Below, in pieces: positions 5,912 through 6,502 of a DNA stretch of 6,502 bases (position 1 is the first letter of the stretch; each line of letters opens with the position of its first letter). The notes under the pieces were generated by a model, which worked only from the letters and a program-made list of their open reading frames with translations, ran no database searches and was not told the origin of the DNA. Made by a program: the position numbers and the translations under genes. Origin of the DNA: Candidatus Poribacteria bacterium (lineage in GTDB: Bacteria; Poribacteria; WGA-4E; DTYX01); NCBI GenBank assembly GCA_012961655.1, contig DTYX01000302.1, positions 1 to 6,502 on the forward strand. Reading direction: 5' to 3'.

Positions 5912-5972
5912 CGAGTCACCTGGCATGATGAGTCCGCGAACATGCCCTTCGGTTTAGCGGTGAATTCGACTC
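5912..5972 (-). other. Structured intergenic element (possible RNA or repeat)
   Basis: On the minus strand, GAG plus TCACC on the 5' side can pair with GGTGACTC on the 3' side (5920-5913), with a 6-nt bulge. Inside it GGCATG (5946-5941) pairs with CATGCC (5927-5922) around a 13-nt loop. This gives a two-helix fold between the metallophosphoesterase stop and the TIM-barrel gene. It matches no riboswitch consensus that I can recognise. It could be a leader RNA of the TIM-barrel gene, a 3' structure of the upstream gene, or a repeat. Confidence 0.4.
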
Positions 5973-5977
5973 CCCGA

Positions 5978-6502
5978 TTACAAAATGCGAACGGGCTGAA
6001 AACCGACGTAATCCGAGCTGACCAAACGGTAACTCGTAGAGCCGCGTTGTCCCCCAAAACCTGCGTGCTGAAATGCGTTCCCGACTTCATCAGGATTTCG
6101 CTGACGCTCAACATGTAAATGACCATAGACAACTATCTTAGGTTTATATTGTTCAATGAGGTTTGTAAATGGACTATCCACACCATCAGGATAAGCCGGT
6201 GGATAGTGAATCGCAACGAGCAAAGTACAATTTGCATCAGATAATTTTTCAGCGGCGTCAAGTGACAAAGTCAAGCGTCCGATTTCACGCGCGAGTATTT
6301 TTTCGTCATGCTCCGTCCAGTCTTCTGATTCAACTCTTCCTTCGAATTCGTCCTCTCTATGAATGGGAGCTGATTGTCCCGCATTTTTATAATTCTGTTC
6401 GTAGTAAGGCGATTTATCGCCGTCGTTTGACGCGAAATAAATTGCGCTACTACGAACGGCGCTACTACGAACGGCAGTTACAGGTGGAAGCATCCAACCG
6501 CG
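5978..6502 (-). CDS. Metallophosphoesterase, C-terminal part (runs off the window)
   Basis: This is the C-terminal portion of a calcineurin-like phosphoesterase resembling the COG1768 predicted phosphohydrolases. The frame is open to the window edge. RGW just before the ATG at 6493 matches the family's internal GTRGW motif, so that ATG is not the start and the N-terminal metal-binding half lies outside. Numbering from the Met at 6493, the family helix EHDEKILAREIGRLTLSL (61-78), the metal-binding IHYPPAYPDG (95-104) and VVYGHLH (121-127) are clear, and the end SYRLVSSDYVGFQPVRI is typical. Between RGW and DEKI the protein is longer than I expect because residues about 7-33 are encoded by a palindromic repeat (6397-6473). 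The reading frame survives. Activity depends on whether that surface loop tolerates the insert. The substrate is unknown. Confidence 0.8.
   Translation of the reverse strand, partial: RGWMLPPVTAVRSSAVRSSAIYFASNDGDKSPYYEQNYKNAGQSAPIHREDEFEGRVESEDWTEHDEKILAREIGRLTLSLDAAEKLSDANCTLLVAIHYPPAYPDGVDSPFTNLIEQYKPKIVVYGHLHVERQRNPDEVGNAFQHAGFGGQRGSTSYRLVSSDYVGFQPVRIL
6397..6473. repeat. Palindromic element inserted in frame in the phosphoesterase gene
   Basis: Outer arms GTTCGTAGTA (6397-6406) and TACTACGAAC (6448-6457) are perfect complements. They enclose two small hairpins: GGCGAT-TT-ATCGCC (6408-6421) and GCGAAAT-AA-ATTGCGC (6432-6447, one mismatch). The right arm is doubled as a 15-bp tandem repeat of GCGCTACTACGAACG (6444-6458 and 6459-6473). 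The layout resembles a small non-autonomous palindromic repeat of the REP or MITE kind. No target-site duplication is evident. On the minus strand it is open and translated, giving AVRSSAVRSS followed by about 17 more residues. Confidence 0.75.
6444..6473. repeat. 15-bp tandem duplication of the element arm
   Basis: GCGCTACTACGAACG is present twice head to tail without change. The unit is a multiple of three, so it duplicates exactly five codons (AVRSS twice on the minus strand) and keeps the frame. Replication slippage is the simplest origin. Confidence 0.8.

Noticed and set aside
5922..5946. Hammerhead ribozyme-like core (ATGATGAG and GCGAAC)
   Set aside because: The conserved C of CUGAUGA and the GAAA box are altered, stem II cannot form beyond one pair, and no cleavage triplet is placed correctly.
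5955..5978. tRNA T-arm-like TTCGACTC
   Set aside because: The preceding bases do not pair as a T-stem, and no anticodon or acceptor arms are found.
5896..6132. Minus-strand 78-codon frame overlapping the phosphoesterase end
   Set aside because: It overlaps the well-supported phosphoesterase in another frame and has no recognisable motif or ribosome site.
6397..6473. CRISPR array
   Set aside because: Repeats are inverted or directly abutting without unique spacers.

Overview
The window looks like a chromosomal stretch of an uncultured, Gram-negative-type bacterium of moderate GC. Signs of this are strong AGGAGG-type Shine-Dalgarno sites, a lipoprotein signal with a lipobox, two oxygen-sensitive radical SAM enzymes, and palindromic repeats both between and inside genes. 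The repeats, together with a sugar-phosphate-isomerase-like TIM barrel, recall Candidatus Poribacteria and related uncultured lineages. That placement rests on memory, not on a search, and confidence is low.

Left part, plus strand (1-4234). A sigma70-like promoter (TTGATT, 17 bp, TATAAT) and a strong 33-bp leader hairpin precede a run of five co-directional genes. They are an AmrS-type radical SAM enzyme, a B12-binding radical SAM enzyme, a WrbA-like flavodoxin, a lipoprotein with a probable discoidin-like domain, and a HinT-type histidine triad hydrolase. The first four are 38 to 59 bp apart, each with its own ribosome binding site, and probably form one unit. The HIT gene follows after 105 bp that contain a perfect 13-bp-stem palindrome. 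The flavodoxin could serve as a reductant for the two radical SAM enzymes, which is an inference from position only.

Middle (4235-4919). A gene-free convergent region holds several hairpins and a copy of a repeat core. It is followed by a small minus-strand zinc-ribbon protein whose promoter leaves almost no leader.

Right part, minus strand (4920-6502). A complete sugar phosphate isomerase/epimerase-like TIM-barrel gene lies downstream of the C-terminal part of a calcineurin-like metallophosphoesterase whose start is beyond the window. The phosphoesterase reading frame runs without interruption through a palindromic repeat (about 6397-6473). The repeat adds about 26 codons between the family's RGW motif and its DEKI..RE helix. 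This resembles the in-frame palindromic elements known from Rickettsia and is the most interesting item here. A second structured stretch (5912-5972) separates the two minus-strand genes.
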